Positions 11,816-24,730 are shown, numbered from the stretch's first letter. The stretch is 64,000 nucleotides of DNA from Delphinapterus leucas (GCF_002288925.2 NW_022098049.1:4480757-4544756); one strand, 5' to 3'. The notes: a model not told the origin generated them from the sequence alone. Made by a program: numbers and translations.

Positions 11816-12085
11816 TGACCTGTGGCAGAGCCAGACTTGTATGCACAATGGGAGAGAGAAGGAAATCCTGGGCAATAATCCACAATTGAACTTGAGAACA
11901 TGGGTAGGAAAGGATGAATAAGAGAGCTGGGCTGTAGGGCAATTCAAATGAGGAATAAAAATGCTGCAAGACACACAGAGTCCTTGGGCAAAAATGACAT
12001 TAAAAAACATTTATCTGAGAAACAAGAAGAACTACAATCCTGCAACCTGTGGAATAAAAACCACATTCACAGAAACACAGAGAAG

Positions 12086-12991
12086 ATGAAAAGGCAGAGG
12101 GCTATGTACCAGATGAAGGAACAAGATAAAACCCCAGAAAAACAACTAAATGAAGTGGAGATAGGCAACCTTCCAGTAAAAGAATTCAGGATAATGATAG
12201 CGAAGATGATCCAGGACCTCGGAAAAAGAATGGAGGCAAAGATCGAGAAGATGCAAGAAATGTTTAACAAACATCTAGAAGAATTAAAGAACAAACAAAC
12301 AGAGATGAACAATACAATAACTGAAATGAAAAATACGCTAGAAGGAATCAATAGCAGAATAACTGAGGCAGAAGAACGGATAAGTTATCTGGAAGACAGA
12401 ATGGTGGAATTCACTGCTGTGGAACAAAATAAAGAAAAAAGGATGAAAAGAAATGAAGACAGCCTAAGAGACCACTGGGATAACATTAAACACAAGAACA
12501 TTCGCATTGTAGGGGTCCCAGAAGGAGAAGAGAGGGAGAAAGGACCAGAGAAAATATTTGAAGAGATTATAGTCAAAAACTTCCCTAACATGGGAAAGGA
12601 AATAGCCACCCAAGTCCAGGAAGTGCAGAGAGTTCCATACAGGAGAAACCCAAGGAGAAACACACCGAGACACATAGTAATCAAATTGGCAAAAATTAAA
12701 GCCAAAGAAAAATTATTGAAAGCAGCAAGGGAAAAATGACAAATAATATACAAGGGAACTCCCATAAGGTTAACAGCTGATTTCTCAGCAGAAACTCTAC
12801 AAGCCAGACGGGAGTGGCATGATATACTTAAAGCAATGAAAGGGAAGAACCTACAACCAAGATGACTCTACCCGGCAAGGATCTCATTCAGATTCGATGG
12901 TGAAATCAAAAGCTTTACAGACAAGCAAAAGCTAAGAGAATTCAGCACCAGCAAACCAGCTCCACAACAAATGCTAAAGGAACTTCTCTAA
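12086..12991 (+). pseudogene. L1 ORF1 (RNA-binding chaperone protein), broken by two stops
   Basis: The frame opens with MKRQRAMYQMKEQDK. Codons about 30-120 encode a Lys/Glu-rich coiled coil. An RRM-like part follows, including NIRIVGVPEGEER, and then the basic C-terminal domain with RRNPRRNTPRHIVIKLAKIK. A TGA at 12737-12739 stops it after codon 217; it sits in an AAATGAC context where a CGA arginine codon would fit, so CpG decay is a likely cause. A second in-frame TGA lies at about 12863. The natural end is the TAA at 12989-12991, 301 codons after the ATG. In live L1s this protein trimerises and coats L1 RNA; this copy is dead. Confidence 0.9.
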
Positions 12992-13039
12992 GTGGGAAAC
13001 ACAAGAGAAGAAAAGGACCTACAAAAACACACCCAAAAC

Positions 13040-16000
13040 AATTCATAAAATAGTCATAGGAAAATACATATTGATAACTACCTTAAACGTGAATGGATTA
13101 AATGCTCCAACCAAACGACACAGGCTTGCAGAATGGAAACAAAAACAAGACCCATCTATATGCTGTCTACAAGAGACCCACTTAAGACCTAGGGACACAT
13201 ACAGACTGAAAGTGAGGGGACGGAAAAAGATACTCCATGCAAATAGAAAGCTGGAGTAACAATACTTGTATCAGAGAAAACAGACTTGAAAATAAAAAAT
13301 GTTACAAGAGACAAGGAAGGACACTACATAATGATAAAGAGACCAATCTAAGAAGAAGATATAACAATTATAAATATATATGCACCCAACATAGGAGCAC
13401 CTCAATACATAAGGCAACTGCTAACAGCTCTAAAAGAGGAAATCGACAGTAACACAATAATAGTGGGGGACTTTAACACCTCACGTACACCAGTGGACAG
13501 ATCATACAAACAGAAAATTAATAAGAAAACACAAGCTTTAAATGACACAATAGACCAGAGAGATTTAAGTGATATTTATAGGACATTCCATCCAAAAACA
13601 GCAGATTACACTTTCTTCTCAAGTGAGCATGGAACATACCCCAGGATAGATCACATCTTGGGTCACAAATGAAGCCTCAGTAAATTTAAGAATATTGAAA
13701 TCAAATCAAGCACCTTTTCTGACCACAACACTAGGAGATTAGAAATCAATTACAGGGAAAACAACGTAAGAAACACAAACACACGGAGGTTAAACAATAC
13801 GTTACTAAAAAACCAAGAGATCACTGAAGGAATCAAAGAGGAAATCAAAAAATACCTAGAGACAAATGACAATGAAAACACGACGATCCAAAACCTATGG
13901 GATGCAAGCAAAAGCAGTTCTAAGAGGGAAGTTTATAGCTATACAAGCCCGCCTCAGGAAACAAGAAAAATCTCAAGTAAACAATCTAACCTTACACCTA
14001 AAGGAACTGGAGAAAGAAGAACAAACAAAACCCAAAGTTAGCAGAAGGAAAGAAATCATAAAGATCAGAGCAGAAATAAATGAAATAGAAACAAAGAAAA
14101 CAATAGCAAAGATCAATAAAACTAAAAGCTGGTTCTATGAGAAGATAAAGAAAATTGATAAACCATTAGCCAGACTCATCAAGAAAAAGAGGGAGAGGAC
14201 TCAAATCAATAAAATTAGAAATGAAAAAGGAGAAAGTACAACAGACACCACAGAAATACAAAGCATCCTAAGAGACTACCAAGCAACTCTATGCCAATCA
14301 ACTGGACAAACTGGAAGAAATGGGCAAATTCTTGGAAAGGTATTACCTTTGAAGACTGAACCAGGAAGAAATAGAAAATATGAACAGACCAATCACAAGT
14401 AATGAAATAGAAACTGTGATTAAAAATCTTCCAACAATCAAAAGTCCAGGACCAGGTGGCTTCACAGCTGAATTCTATCAAACATTTAGAGAAAAGCTAA
14501 CACCCATCCTTCTCAAACTCTTCCAAAAAATTGCAGAGGAACACTTCCAAACTCATTCTATGTGGCCACCATCACCCTGATACCAAAACCAGACAAAGAT
14601 ACTACAAAAAAAGAAAATTACAGACCAATATCACTGATGAACATACATGCAAAAATCCTCAACAAAATACTAGCAAACAGAATCCAACAACACATTAAAA
14701 GGATCATACACCATGATCAAGTGCGACTTATCCCAGGGATGCAAGGATTCAATATACGCAAATCAGTCAATGTGGTACACCATATTAACAAACTGAAGAA
14801 TAAAAACCATATGTTCATCTCAATAGATGCAGAAAAAGCTTCTGACAAAATTCAACACCCATTTATGATAAAAACTCTCCAGAAACTGTGCATGGTAGGA
14901 ACCTACTTCAACATAATAAAAGCCATATATGACAAACCCACAGCAAGCATCATTCTCAATGGGGAAAAACTGAAAGCATTTCCTCTAAGATCAGGAACAA
15001 GACAAGGATGTCCACTCTCACCACAGTTCTTCAAAATAGTTTTGGAAGTCCTAGCCACGGCAATCAGAGAAGAAAAAGAAATAAAAGGAATACAAATTGG
15101 AAAAGAAGAAGTAAAACTGTCACTGTTTGCAGATGACATGATACTATACATAGAGAATCCTAAAGATGCCAGCAGAAAACTACCAGAGCTAATCAATGAA
15201 TTTGGTAACATTGCAGGATACAAAATTAATGCACAGAAATCTCTTGCATTCCTATACACGAATGATGAAAAATCTGAAAGAGAAATTAAGGAAACACTCC
15301 CATTTACCATTGCAACAAAAAGAATAAAATACCTAGGAATAAACCTACCTAGGGAGACAAAAGACCTGTATGCAGAAAACTATAAGACACTGATGAAAGA
15401 AATTAAAGATGATACCAACAGATGGAGAGATATACCATGTTCTTGGATTGGAAGAATCAATATTGTGAAAATGACTATACTACCCAAAGCAATCTACAGA
15501 TTCAATGCAATCCCTATCAAATTACCAATGGCAGTTTTTACAGAACTAGAACAAAAAAAATCTTAAAATTTGTATGGAGACCCAAACGACCCCGAATAGC
15601 CAAAGCAGTCTTGAGGTAAAAAAAATAGAGCTGCAGGAATCAGACTCTCTGACTTCAGACTATACTACAAAGCTACAGTAATCAAGACATTATGGTACCG
15701 GCACAAAAACAGAAGTACAGATCAATTAATGGAACAAGATAGAAAGCCCAGAGATAAACCCACGCACCTATGGTCAACTAATCTATGACAAAGGAGGCAA
15801 GGATATACAATGGAGAAAAGACACTCTTCAATAAGTGGTGCTGGGAAAACTGGATAGCTACATGTAAAAGAATGAAATTAGAACACTCCCTAACACCATA
15901 CACAAAAATGAACTCAAAATGGATTAGAGACCTAAATGTAAGACCAGGCACTCTAAAACTCTTAGAGGAAAACATAGGAAGAACACTCTTTGCGATAAAT

Positions 16001-16784
16001 CACAGCAAGATCTTTTTTGATCCACCTCCCAGAGTAATGGAAATAAAAACAGAAATAAACAAATAGAACCTAATGAAACTTTAAAGCTTTTGCACAGCAA
16101 AGGAAACCATAACAAGATGAAAAGACAACCCTCGGAATGGGAGAAAATATTTGCAAATGAACTAACGGACAAAGGATTAATCTCCAAAATATATAAACAG
16201 TTCATGCAGCTCAATATTAAAAAATCAAACAATCCAATCCAAAAATGGGCAGTAGATCTTTCTCCAAAGCAGACATACAGATGGCCAAGAAGCACATGAA
16301 AAGCTGCTCAACATCAATAATTATTAGAGAAATGCAAATCAAAACTACAATGAGGTATCACCTCACACCAGTTAGGATGGGCATCATCAGAAAATCTACA
16401 AACAACAAATGTTGGAGAGGGTGTGGAGAAAGGGAAACCCTCTTGCACTGTTGGTGGGAATGTAAAATGATACAGCTACTATGGAGAACAGTATGGAGGT
16501 TCCTTAAAAAACTAAAAATAGAATTACCATATGACCCAGGAATCCCACTACTGGACATATACCCAGAGAAAACCATAATTCAAAAAGACACATGCACCAC
16601 AATGTTCACTGCAGCACTATTTACAATAGCCAGGGCATGGAAGCAAGCTAAATGCCCATCGACAGAAGAATGGATAAAGAAGAAATGGTACATATATACA
16701 ATGGAATATTACTCAGCCATAAAAAGGAACGAAATTGGGTCATTTGTTGAGACGTGGATGCATCTGTCATACAGAATGAAGTAA
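13040..16784 (+). pseudogene. L1 ORF2 (endonuclease and reverse transcriptase), multiply broken
   Basis: The frame begins near ITTLNVNGLNAPTKRHRL. Endonuclease pieces follow: CCLQETHLRPRD at about 13160-13200 and YPRIDHILGHK ending near 13672. An in-frame stop at about 13258 follows a short deletion after LHANRK. The reverse transcriptase core lies in the longest open stretch, 14562-15566, with [13 protein letters not shown] and the catalytic [15 protein letters not shown] near 15118-15162. The Cys-rich C-terminal segment [18 protein letters not shown] is at about 16410-16470. At least five frame changes or stops separate these pieces. Known role in intact L1s: nicks target DNA and copies L1 RNA there. 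No activity is expected here. Confidence 0.9.
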
Positions 16785-17248
16785 GTCAGAAAGAGAAAAA
16801 CAAATATTGTATATTAATGCATATATGTGGAACCTAGAAAATGGTACAGATGAACTGGTTTGCAAGGCAGAAATTGAGACACAGAAGTAGAGAAAAAAAC
16901 ATATGGATACCAAGGGGGAAAGCGGCAGGGGGTGGGGGTCGTGGGGGGATGAATTGGGAGATTGGGATTGACATGTATACACGGATGTGTATAAAATAGA
17001 TGACTAATAAGAACCTGCTGTATAAAAAATAAATAAAATTAAATTTATAAAAACTGGGAGAATATATGCAGATAAACATAAATGAATGTTTACAGAAAAA
17101 AGTCTAGAAGGAACACACAATACACTTAATACCAATAACCCTTGGTTAGAGGTGGAACAAGGTGAGAAAAGGCAGTGGAGGATATCCTTCACTTTCACTA
17201 TGTATACTTTGGTATTTGAACTTCTTTTATATTAAGCACATATATTTT

Positions 17249-17467
17249 GTTTTGTTTTGTTTTGTTTTGATTTTTCCGGTACGCGGGCCTCTCGCTGTTG
17301 TGGCCTCTCCCGTTGCGAAGCACAGACTCCAGACGCGCAGGCTCAGTGGCCATGGCTCACCAGCCCAGCCGCTCCGCAGCATGTGGGATCTTCCCGGATC
17401 GGGGCACGAACCTGTGTGCCCTGCATCGGCAGGCGGACTCTCAACCACTGCGCCACCAGGGAAGCCC
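17249..17467 (-). mobile_element. CHR SINE
   Basis: Reads from the T-rich tail to GGGAAGCC at the other end. The target duplication TAAGCACATAT is at 17233-17243 and 17468-17478. The tail is (TTTTG)n-like on the plus strand. Confidence 0.95.
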
Positions 17468-17495
17468 TAAGCACATATTTTTTAAAATATTAAGT

Positions 17496-17615
17496 TGGGA
17501 ATTCCCTGGTGGTCCAGTGGTTAGGACTCAGTGCCTCTACTGCCAGGGGCCCACGGTTCGATCCCAGGTCAGGGAACTAAGATCCTGCAAGCCGTGTGGC
17601 ACAGCTAATAAAGTA
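17496..17615 (+). mobile_element. CHR SINE, short type
   Basis: GGAATTCCCTGGTGGTCCAG, the box-B-like GGTTCGATCCCAGG, then GGAACTAAGATCCTGCAAGC and an A-rich tail. Target duplication not clear. Confidence 0.88.
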
Positions 17616-17807
17616 AAATAAGATATAAAATGATAAAATTACATTAATAAAAATACCCATAGGCTTAAAGGGCAGGTAGAGAGAGACATTAACTATGGAG
17701 GTAAGAAAGTGATCGTAGCTTTGTGATGATACCAAAGTCCAGAGCTTCAATTCTTTGGTTGTCAGGTTGGGTAGAAACCAGAGTCAAATGCACTTGGGTT
17801 GTTGATA

Positions 17808-17810
<3 letters not shown>

Positions 17811-17842
<32 letters not shown>

Positions 17843-17850
17843 ACACATAT
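17811..17850. repeat. (TG)n microsatellite
   Basis: About 15 TG units followed by ACACACATAT. Confidence 0.95.
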
Positions 17851-18049
17851 TTATGATTTTCTCCCAAATACCTGGGGCCAGATGGTGTTAACCATTACGA
17901 AACCAGATGTTGCACCACCTCTGACCATCTTAACTCTGATTAAGCTTGTTTGGCTTAACCTGCTCCAATCTGAAATTCATCTGTGAGATTCTGGGATTGA
18001 GTCATGAACACTGGGCGAAACAGAAAAAGAGAAAATAGATAATGACAGC

Positions 18050-18260
18050 AACCAATCCCTGAGCATACACCTTCCTGCCAGGACCACTTCTGGGTGATTT
18101 ATGTATATTACCACTTACTCCATAACCCTGCTTGGTAGGTGACATACTATACCCACTTTACCAATGAATACAATGCAGCCTCCCAAGCCAGGGGAGGTCA
18201 TCTGTCCAGGTGGTGTAGCAAGAGAGGTGCTGGGGTGTCAGCCCAGGCTTAATTCCAACC
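18050..18260 (-). mobile_element. MIR SINE
   Basis: A GATTTATGTATATTACCACT stretch, then CTTGGTAGGTGACATACTAT, then TTTACCAATGAATACA; the MIR reverse order. Confidence 0.6.
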
Positions 18261-18599
18261 ATAGGCAATGTTTTCCCCAGTGCCTCTCAGCTCCCTCAAA
18301 ACACAGAGAAAGCAGCCTCAATCCTCACCATGTTGGAACTGCCTGGCTATGCCCAAAGTCAGCTGGATAATGGTGCTAAAGATAAGAGAACACTTTGACT
18401 TAATATCCTTTCAGAGTTTTCGATAATGTTCCCTAGTTAGCTGAAATCTATATCAGCACTATGAAAAAGAAAAAAGGAATTGCTAAGCAATTTATAGTAT
18501 TTGTCCTCAAAACCCCCTCCCCCCATCACCCACCCCAGCCACATACAAAGACAGATGTGTGTCTTACTCCTAAAATACAGGATTGATGAGATGGGAGCA

Positions 18600-18935
18600 G
18601 GATTATGTCAGAATTTTTCTCTGATAATACCTCCCCTTACCTGCTTAAGTCTACCCAGGAAGCCTATCCTGGACCCTTCCCCACCCCACTATGTGGGGTT
18701 AGCCACCAGACCCCCTGCCCCTCCAGTGCCACCATAATTCCTGATGCCTACCTATCCTCCAACCATCACACTTTAATCACAAGGTATTGCATTCATTGTT
18801 TGCCTGTTTTCCTCAGCGGAATGTGGGCAGGCACTCGTAGCATAGGGGCCCTGCGGCATTCCTATTTCTAGCCCTAGCGAGTAGCACATTGCCCGGTAGG
18901 CCCCAATAAATACTTAGAGAATGAATGAACACAGT
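18600..18935 (+). mobile_element. L2 LINE, 3' end
   Basis: Late L2 landmarks: CTACCCAGGAAGCCTATCCT, GGAATGTGGGCAGGCAC and the end GTAGGCCCCAATAAATACTT followed by GAATGAATGA. Confidence 0.75.
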
Positions 18936-20060
18936 TCTAGCCAGGAATGTCCATCAGGAGGGCAAAGAAAGCAGAAGGGCCCAGCAGAGAAGTGTCTCTT
19001 AAGGTTTGATAAGAGAAGCTGAAAATAGTCCAATTCTTAGCTTGGGAAGGGAAAGAAATAAAGAACATGTCTTGTGTAAAACTCCTTTGTATGATACTAT
19101 AATGGTGGATGCATTTCTCAAAACCAATGAATGTACAACGCAAAGAGTGAAAACTAGTGTAAACTATGGTTGATAATGACGAGTCAATGTTGGTTCATCC
19201 ATTGTAACAAAGGCACCACTCTGATACCCATGTTGATGGAAGGGGAGGCTGTGTGGTTAGGAGGGGGGTTATATGGGAATTCTGTGCTTTCCACTCAATT
19301 TTTCTGTAAATCTAAAACTACTCTAAAAAAATTAAGTCTATTAGTATTTTTTAAAGTAGTAAAATAGATGTCAGCGCAAAGAACTGTCACCATGTGATGT
19401 TTTATGGCTTTATGAACAACCTTGCTCTTTCTCAAATACAAAAAGAAATAGACCCCATTAAAATAAAGTAAAATAAATCATGCCTATCTATTGAAGATAA
19501 AGGAGAATTCTCTCATGGGTATGATGTATTGGCCAAGAGTAGAGCCAGGTAGCAAAGAGAAATGTACTCGAGTGTGTGTGGGAGGGGGGAATGGGGGGAG
19601 GAATCAGTGTTCGAAAAGCAAAATTAAAAACAAAAATTCTAAGCACTTTTTCCAAAATAAAGGAGACATGGATTTATTTCTATCATCATCTTTTTCCTTA
19701 TCCATGGCCCAGATTTGGACTTCTAATATGCAAGATCATAAAAAAATTTGCCAATTCTCAAAAAAAAGTTTTGTGTACAGTTCCTACTTTTCACAATAAA
19801 ACACTCCCTGAAATTCCATCATATTATTACTATCACTAACTTTTTTACATTTTACATATTAATTTTTTATATGAATGAGGCAAGGTTTAGGGTTATGGCC
19901 AAGGAATCAGTATTAATTAGTATTAATAAATTATAAGTAGAGCAACTAATATAACCAACTCAAAGTTGCACTTGGAATTTTGTCATAGACTCCAGCTCGA
20001 GTTGGGTGCTCCACACACAGAAACGTAGATCCAGGGTCCTAGAGGGTAAAGGGATTTCCT
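18936..20060. other. intergenic, nothing assignable
   Basis: Mostly AT-rich. Short plus-strand frames near 19491-19839 have no family resemblance. Confidence 0.5.
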
Positions 20061-20076
20061 CAAGGTCATATATTCT

Positions 20077-20431
20077 CTCTTTTTTTTAATATAAATTTAT
20101 TTATTTTTGGCTGCGTTGGGTCTTCATTGCTGCCCGCAGGCTTTCTCTAGTTGCGGCGAGCAGGGGCTACTCTTTGTTGCAGTGCGCAGGTTTCTCATTG
20201 CGGTGGCTCTTCTTGTTGTGGAGCATGGGCTCTAGGTGCGCAGGCTTCAGTATTTGTGGCACGCGGGCTCAGTAGTTGTGGCTCACGGGCTCTAGAGCCC
20301 AGGCTTAGTAATTGTGGCACACGGGCTTAGATGCTCCACGGCATGTGGGATCTTCCTGGACCAGGGCTCGAACCCACGTCCCCTGCATTGGCAGGCAGAT
20401 TCTTAACCACTGCGCCACCAGGGAAGTCCAG
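20077..20431 (-). mobile_element. long-form CHR-related SINE
   Basis: About 355 bases. The end is TTAACCACTGCGCCACCAGG and GAAGTCC, with repeated GTGGCACACGGGCT and GCTCACGGGCTC type modules in the body. The tail reads AATATAAATTTATTTATTTTT on the plus strand. The target duplication GGTCATATATTCT is at 20064-20076 and 20432-20444. It is about 140 bases longer than the other CHR copies here. Confidence 0.88.
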
Positions 20432-20549
20432 GGTCATATATTCTTAACAGAGCCATTTGTGGCAGAGCCAACCAATACGGCCACCATGCCACACCTAAGT
20501 GTCCCATATGTGCTTGATTTACTTTGTCTCGTGTAAGCCAGTGAACGCC

Positions 20550-20685
20550 TCTATGTTGGAGGCACTAATTTTTAAATAAGTCAAGGTGGCTTTAAAAAGT
20601 TACTAACTTGGCAAGGTCACATAGCAGGTCAGCTGGAAGCAGGCCTGTGTGACCTGACCTCAGCCTGGAGAGGTAAAAAGAGTCA
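20550..20685 (-). mobile_element. MIR SINE fragment
   Basis: GGCAAGGTCACATAGCAGGT followed by TGGAAGCAGGCCTGTGTGAC. Confidence 0.65.
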
Positions 20686-21074
20686 CAAAAGGGCAGAGAG
20701 AAGAGGGGAAGTTTGAGGAGGGATTGTCACAGTGCCCAGCCACAGGGAAGGGGGCATAATTATGGGTTGGCCAATTTTACCCTAGTCCTGTCACTATTAC
20801 ACAGGATGGATAAGGACGTAAAATTCCTCATGGCTGAGAGTTGCCTTTCCTCTTTTTCCTGCCTCTTTTTGCATCCCAAAGTCACTTGCTCCAGAGTTGC
20901 TGCAACAAGAGTGAAAATATGTGTGTTACTCAGATCGAGCTGCATGCCAAAAGTTGGAGCAGAATAAGGTGCTATGCATTCTCCCAGGGTAAGGAGAAGG
21001 GGGGAGGAGCCAAAGGGTAGAAGTGGTCAGATGATTTCTCAGTGGAGGAACCATGGCCTAGGGCTTGGAAGGCC
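20686..21074. other. intergenic, nothing assignable
   Basis: No gene or repeat recognised. Confidence 0.45.
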
Positions 21075-21245
21075 AGCATTCCTGCCCCTGGCCAGAAGCA
21101 GTCGATTATTAGCTACGTGTCCATGTACAAATCACCTCATTTCTCTAAACCTGTTTCCTCAACTCTTAAATGAAGATATTAGTATCTGTCCAGAAAGGCT
21201 ATTGTGATGATTAAAATAGGACAGCGTAGGCAAGGTGACCTCATC
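21075..21245 (+). mobile_element. MIR SINE
   Basis: ATTAGCTACGTGTCCATGTA, CTAAACCTGTTTCCTCAACT and GCTATTGTGATGATTAAAAT. Confidence 0.8.
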
Positions 21246-21269
21246 ATTGTCAATATTACTATCTATTGC

Positions 21270-21350
21270 AATAATCCCTTCTTATCCCCTCTTGGCTCTC
21301 CAGCACCTAGCACCTTAGAAGTTCACAGGAAATAACTTGTTGAATTAATG
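21270..21350 (+). mobile_element. L2 LINE, 3' end
   Basis: TCTCCAGCACCTAGCACCTT then AACTTGTTGAATTAATGAG, the terminal L2 module. Confidence 0.6.
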
Positions 21351-22740
21351 AGTAAACATATAAAATGTAGAAACAAGTTAAATGGTTCTTCTACTAAAGA
21401 TCAAAGCTCAAGAAACATTTCAAACACTACAGCAGGAACTCAACAACTTACATATTAACTAGAGTTATTTAGCTAAGAAATTCTCTAAGACTAAAGGGAA
21501 GACTTCTCTCTCCCAGACAGTAACTTTATTTTGAATAAGGCTTTTGAACACCTATAATATCCCAGATTTTCTTTAGTTAATCTCAGTAGCTAATGATCTG
21601 GGCTTTATGTGCATTGTTTCATTTTGGACTCAAAAACAACCATGTGAAGTTGATACTATTACTATGTTATATTACATGTATCATATATTATGTTATTTTA
21701 GAAATATAACTGATATTCAGAATTGAATTGACCAATGCAATAAGCCACATTGCACATAGGAAGAAATAAAGTTTCCAAGCAGGTGTCTACTTTCTCCCAA
21801 TGTTACCAGCAGGACCAGAGTAGAGAAACCCAGGTAGTTTGACTGTCAAGCCTTACCTGCTATTTGATTCTGTGGGCCTAGGACCAGACCCTCTACCTCC
21901 AGTTTAGCCCAACAACTGAGAATCCTCAAAGTTATGAGGTTAAAAAGAAGGCACGGAATGTTGATAATCAAACCTTGGGAGTTAATTACATTGTTGCACA
22001 AGTTTCCCAAAAGAGCAGTGAGCTAATCTTTTGAGTCATTTATGGCCACACTAGACAAGGTATGAGAGACTGTATCATAGCAGCGGCTTGTGTTAGCCAA
22101 TTGTATAAAAGAACCTCTGTTTCAATCATGGCTCCAAGGCTATGGCGCGCAGGCTATAAAACCTGTTGCTCCCGCTTACCTCTGTCCCTCTCAAGCCTAG
22201 CCTGGCCGCTTCTCCTTTCACTTGCACTGGGCAAAGGCCCGAATTCACACACATCATTACCTGGCTGGCAATATAAGCCATCAATAGCATGAGCAGTACA
22301 GCCTCTAGCTCTGGAAGAGGGGAGGGCAGTCACATTTGCTCTCCCTGTTCAATCCATCCTAAAAACCACTGTGACTTCACCTCTTCAAACCACAGTCCTG
22401 ACATCACCTTGAGTTAATAGGGCTTTCTAGACCAACAAATCCCAACCTCCAATTTCATTCACTCACTCAAACTTTGAGAGTATCTCTGCCTGTTCCTGTG
22501 TTAAGTGTCAGATACAATGAATTAGACAACAGTTTGCAGAAGGGAACCCCAAGGAGAAATGGCTACCACTGGAGCATTAAGCAAAGGCATTCTGAGAGCA
22601 CTCAACGTTCATTCATTTACTCCCCAGCCTTCCTCCCTGAATTAACGTCATCAGTATCCACTCTGAAGCACCTGGCTTTCTCCTCTACCCCTTCCGAAGT
22701 TCAGCATAAATGCATCTTCAGGGAAGCCTACTGACTCAGT
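21351..22740. other. intergenic, mostly unassigned
   Basis: A MIR-like reverse remnant may lie at 21590-21660 (CTTTATGTGCATTGTTTCAT). Otherwise no gene or clear repeat. Confidence 0.45.
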
Positions 22741-22744
22741 GATG

Positions 22745-22950
22745 GAGAGAGAGCCTCTCCCTACACCCTGCGCATTTCTTTCACTGCACCTATCACATCT
22801 CTAAATTCCTTCTTGTCAAGATTTTGGTAGTAAGCAGTTATCTGTCTTATCAATTAGAAAGTAAGTCACATGAGGACGGACACTGTGGATCTGGTTTACC
22901 TTAGGCAATGGAATTTAGGAGACTCCCCATTAAATACTTCATGAATATTA
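22745..22950 (+). mobile_element. L2 LINE fragment
   Basis: TTTCACTGCACCTATCACAT, a GTCTTATCAATTAGAAAGTA segment, ACATGAGGACGGACACTGTG and CATTAAATACTTCATGAATA follow L2 3'-end order. Confidence 0.7.
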
Positions 22951-24379
22951 GTTATATTAGTTACATCCTTTCCTCTATCATCGTTGCACCTTCAGGGCTT
23001 TGATCTGATTTCTCCAATTTCTCTGAGTTCTCCAATTAAACCTACACATATCTGCTTTATTTGAATACCGATCAACCATCAGCACTTCACAGGACCACCT
23101 TTCATTATATTTGTTCTACATGTATGAGTGAAATTTGATTTCCCCTTAGAAACAAGCTCAGGGGTAGAGATTATCTAAGGTTTTTGCTCGTCTCTAAACT
23201 TTTTATGTTCTAGTATCTCGTCTAGGGCTCAGCATCCTCTAGCCCTTCATACTCAGTACCTTGCTGTGATTGCAAATCACAGACACTAACCTTTCTTGCA
23301 TCTACTGTGCAGATAAAATTGTGTTTAATAAGCAGTTTTTCCAGGAAACTCAGTAAAGGGAAATAAAAGCCCTTTTGCACACATTTTGGGCCTGTTCATT
23401 TTGGAGGTCCTTTTAAACACTTCCAAACATGTCATTTTCCTACATTAAGCAAACTCAGTCCATTTAGGAGAAAGAGGAACAGCGGCCTCCACGAAAATCA
23501 CCCCAAAATATATGCACATTCTATATTAGACTCCCTTTCCCTCTACTTTCCTGTGCAATGAGAACCATGGTAAATTAAGGACAACCACTCTAGGGAAAAA
23601 TGGTCTCACTGCTGCTTGAGCTCTCGATAACCTTCAGCATTCAACACTCTTCCTATTTAAAATCCTCACGGGAGCCTGTTGATGGAGCCCAGGTTTTTGA
23701 GCCTCACAGGACTGTGGCAGTGACTTCAGGTGCTGGTCTAAGGAGTGCTGGTGGCCTCCCACACGCCAGTCCCAGAGGCCACATCTGCTCCTGTACCTAC
23801 TGCTGGCACCTGCATCCTTTATCACGTCAGCAGTGCCACTTGATCACATGGGCCTGTTTTCTGTAATTAAATCACTCAGCGAGCCCATTCCCTTTGTCTG
23901 GGATTCTGAAACCACCTAAGACGCAACATGGGTTACTGATCTTATTACCAAACCTCCCCAGTACAGACTCCAAAATGTGAGTGTGGCTTCTGGCAACGTT
24001 TGCACTGATCCTGAAAAAAATCAATGGGTATTGGAAATGTATGTTCACGAGATGTTCTTCATGAACATGGAGCCTAGAAGCAATAGGTGATTAATTCCCA
24101 CACAGTAAATGCAGGGAGGGTTTTCAGTCACTAAATGAATTCATCAAAATGTTTACTGAGTAATGTAAAGATGAAACACACTTAATATTTCAGAAAAATT
24201 GCAGTTAAGCTGAGGAGCCTGGATTTGGACCAAAAATGGCAGAAAGTATACAAATGGAAAAAACCCATATATAAATAGAGTTAACTCTAATGAATGGTTT
24301 ATTGGAAACCCTCAGAGCATTTGTCAAAAGGACTTGACAGATTCTATTGTAATAAGACATAGTGAAGAGGAAATGGTTT
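22951..24379. other. intergenic downstream of LRATD2, nothing assignable
   Basis: No coding signal and no clear repeat. Part may be further 3'UTR if a poly(A) site below 24398 is used. Confidence 0.45.
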
Positions 24380-24397
24380 AAAAGACGTCATCAATCT

Positions 24398-24403
24398 TTT
24401 ATT
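24398..24403 (-). terminator. candidate distal poly(A) signal of LRATD2
   Basis: TTTATT on the plus strand reads AATAAA on the minus strand. It is the most distal AATAAA in the repeat-poor 3'UTR block and would predict cleavage near 24370-24385. Confidence 0.4.
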
Positions 24404-24730
24404 TAACTAAGCACTTGCCCTTCATTTTGAAGGAAATGATACAATTTCAAATCTGAACCTCCTTCTCAAGAAGTGGTGTGAGAACGTAACATTGATTTAA
24501 CATACAATCTTCAACAAAAATCAAGTTTACACAATTCACTAGGAAATAAAATACATGAAATTTATCAAGTTAGTCAATGTAATTCTCCATGGGTCACAAG
24601 TATCGCTAAGAACAAAACAATGAAAAGCTGAATAAACCAGTCAAGTTTATAGTTACCTGATTAAAAAAAAAAATTCACAAATAAAATGTAACTTTCCAAA
24701 CAAATCCTTTCAATGATGATCACACTAGAT

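Larger units (their letters stand above)
12000..17045 (+). mobile_element. nearly complete cetartiodactyl L1, inactive
   Basis: One 5.0-kb element contains the end of the 5' leader, ORF1, the inter-ORF gap, ORF2 and a 3'UTR ending in an A-rich AATAAATAAAATTAAATTT tail. The 5' limit near 12000 is approximate because I could not find a target duplication; most of the 5'UTR promoter is absent. Both reading frames are broken. Its sequence is far less decayed than the L1 at 2.7-7.9 kb, so it is younger, but it cannot move by itself. Confidence 0.92.

Noticed and set aside
12385..12765. Minus-strand frames of 60-135 codons across the L1 (also 14215-14481, 14903-15310, 15924-16295)
   Set aside because: Antisense translations of L1 ORF1 and ORF2.
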